NCBI RefSeq assembly: GCF_001614315.2
Contig: NZ_LVEG02000005.1
Location: 310,001-374,000, forward strand
Length of the DNA stretch: 64,000 nucleotides
Direction: 5' to 3'
Origin: Halofilum ochraceum
GTDB taxonomy: Bacteria > Pseudomonadota > Gammaproteobacteria > XJ16 > Halofilaceae
Shown piece by piece: positions 62,737 through 64,000 of the stretch; position 1 is the stretch's first letter; each line of letters starts with the position of its first letter. The position numbers and the translations under genes were made by a program. Below the pieces are notes generated by a model. The model did no database searches. It was not told the origin of the DNA and was given only the letters and a program-made list of their open reading frames with translations.

Positions 62737-63935
62737 GAATCACTCTCCTGAAAGACGTTGTCCTGACGAAACATATTGCGGATGCCCCGCAGCGCCTGGC
62801 GCGTGCGATGCTCGTTCTCGATCAGCGCAAGGCGCACATGGTCGTCGCCGTACTGGCCGAAGCCGATCCCCGGCGATACGGCCACCTTCGCCTCGGCGAG
62901 CAGCTTCTTGGCGAACTCCAGCGACCCCATATCCCGATACGCCGCCGGGATCGGGGCCCAGACGAACATGGTCGCGCGCGGCTTCTCGACCGGCCACCCG
63001 AGCGCATTGAGGCCATCGCACAGCGCATCGCGACGCCGTTGATACATCGCGCGGATATCGTCCACGCAGGACTGGTCGCTCTCGAGCGCGTGAATCGCGG
63101 CCACCTGGATCGGCGTGAACATGCCGTAGTCGAGGTAGGACTTGATCCGCGCGAGGGCGGCGATCAGGTCCGGGTTGCCGCAGACGAAGCCCACACGCCA
63201 TCCCGGCATGTTGTAGGTCTTGGACAGCGAATACGTCTCGACGGCGATTTCGCGCGCGCCCGGCACCTGCAGGATCGACGGGGCCCTGTAGCCGTCGAAC
63301 ACGATCTCCGCGTAGGCGATGTCGTGCACGACCCAGATACCGTATTCCCGGGCCATCGCGATCACGCGCTCGAAAAATTCGAGGTCCGCGCAGTGCGCCG
63401 TCGGATTACCCGGGAAATTCAGGACCAGCATCTTGGGCCGCGGCCAGGAATCGGTGATCGCCTTTTCCAGTTCCGCGAAGAAATCGACGTCGGGCGTCAG
63501 CGGTACGTGCCGGATGTCGGCGCCGGAGATCACGAAACCGTAGGGATGGATCGGATAGGCCGGATTCGGCACCAGCACGGCATCGCCGGGACCGGTGGTC
63601 GCGAGCGCCAGATGCGCGAGGCCTTCCTTGGAGCCGATCGTGACGATCGCCTCGGTCTCCGGATCCAGTTCGACATCGAATCGTTCCTGATACCAGCGGG
63701 TGATCGCCCGGCGCAGGCGGGGAATGCCGCGGGAGACCGAGTACCGATGGGTGTCGCCGCGCTGCGAGGCCTCGTTGAGCTTGTCCACGATATGCTGCGG
63801 CGTCGGCTGGTCCGGATTGCCCATGCCGAAGTCGACGATATCCTCGCCGCGCGCCCGGGCCGCCGCCTTCAGATCATTGACGATATTGAAGACGTACGGC
63901 GGTAACCGTTCGATACGGGGAAACTGTTTTTCCAC
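62733..63935 (-). CDS. alaC: Alanine-forming aminotransferase (AlaC type)
   Basis: PLP-dependent class I/II aminotransferase, 400 residues, that makes alanine from pyruvate with glutamate as donor. Visible are [79 protein letters not shown] and the PLP Lys in [15 protein letters not shown]. The start is GTG, with a ggag 11 nt upstream. It is paired with hom; this alaC-hom (-thrC) order is common in proteobacteria, and the third gene, if any, is not here. Confidence 0.93.
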   Translation of the reverse strand: MEKQFPRIERLPPYVFNIVNDLKAAARARGEDIVDFGMGNPDQPTPQHIVDKLNEASQRGDTHRYSVSRGIPRLRRAITRWYQERFDVELDPETEAIVTIGSKEGLAHLALATTGPGDAVLVPNPAYPIHPYGFVISGADIRHVPLTPDVDFFAELEKAITDSWPRPKMLVLNFPGNPTAHCADLEFFERVIAMAREYGIWVVHDIAYAEIVFDGYRAPSILQVPGAREIAVETYSLSKTYNMPGWRVGFVCGNPDLIAALARIKSYLDYGMFTPIQVAAIHALESDQSCVDDIRAMYQRRRDALCDGLNALGWPVEKPRATMFVWAPIPAAYRDMGSLEFAKKLLAEAKVAVSPGIGFGQYGDDHVRLALIENEHRTRQALRGIRNMFRQDNVFQESDS

Positions 63936-63985
63936 GGCCGCTGGATCTCCGGAGCTGACGGGCGAGTGACGCTGCCAAACCGCTC

Positions 63986-63991
63986 ATTATA
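63986..63991 (-). promoter_or_regulatory. -10 box of the alaC-hom promoter
   Basis: On the minus strand TATAAT, a perfect -10 hexamer, lies about 51 bp before the alaC GTG. The -35 box would fall just beyond the window end. Transcription would begin near 63979. Confidence 0.6.
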
Positions 63992-64000
63992 CGGCCGATC

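Overview
The window is a gene-dense, strongly GC-rich stretch of a Gram-negative bacterial chromosome, most likely a gammaproteobacterium from the Chromatiales/Ectothiorhodospiraceae side of the class. That placement is an inference from synteny and protein style. The evidence is the E. coli-like order carA-carB-greA // yhbY // rlmE-ftsH-folP-glmM-(tpiA)-secG-tRNALeu(GAG) ... tRNAfMet-rimP-nusA-infB-rbfA-truB-rpsO-pnp, lipid A and outer-membrane genes (lpxH, tamA, tamB), and a 14-gene complex I operon sitting between the two tRNAs. Nearly everything is on the minus strand. No prophage, transposase, CRISPR array, resistance gene or biosynthetic cluster was seen.

Layout. 1-976: the 5' part of gltX (-), divergent from lpxH (+); the space between holds a two-part heptamer tandem repeat. 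977-8782: lpxH, a REP-like palindrome, a secreted DUF4139 protein, then relA > VIT-family transporter > aroC > MFS transporter (-). 8847-12653: a ybbA-ybbP-type ABC exporter pair (-), head to head with tesA (+); the two start codons overlap in one CATG. 12654-14090: a second REP-like element, then tadA > yigB-like phosphatase (-). 14288-22948: tRNAfMet > rimP > nusA > infB > rbfA > truB, then rpsO > pnp with its own promoter. 23044-37703: nuoA to nuoN, complete, with separate nuoC and nuoD. 37811-43463: tRNALeu, secG, tpiA, glmM, folP, then ftsH and rlmE. 44396-49770: yhbY (+) and carA > carB > greA (-). 49771-50187: a non-coding stretch with a 260-bp element bounded by perfect 27-bp inverted repeats. 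50188-60553: a seven-gene chain with overlapping ends (NRDE protein > tamA > tamB > truD > MscS-like channel > free-standing MgtE_N/CBS protein > mgtE). 60632-63935: alaC > hom, then a 58-residue membrane protein coupled to an M15 peptidase.

How the genes fit together. Most of the window is core housekeeping: translation initiation and RNA maturation (infB, rimP, rbfA, truB, truD, rlmE, tadA, rpsO, pnp, nusA, greA), respiration (nuo), envelope building (lpxH, glmM, secG, tamAB, tesA), stress control (relA, ftsH) and amino-acid/pyrimidine supply (aroC, carAB, hom, alaC).

The most interesting parts are: the three-gene Mg-transport/mechanosensitive module, in which the cytosolic gate of MgtE appears a second time as a soluble protein; the hairpin element upstream of carA; the paired REP-like elements at convergent gene ends; the divergent tesA/ybbA overlap; an initiator tRNA with an apparent U-U pair at 1:72; and the small membrane ORF before the M15 peptidase.
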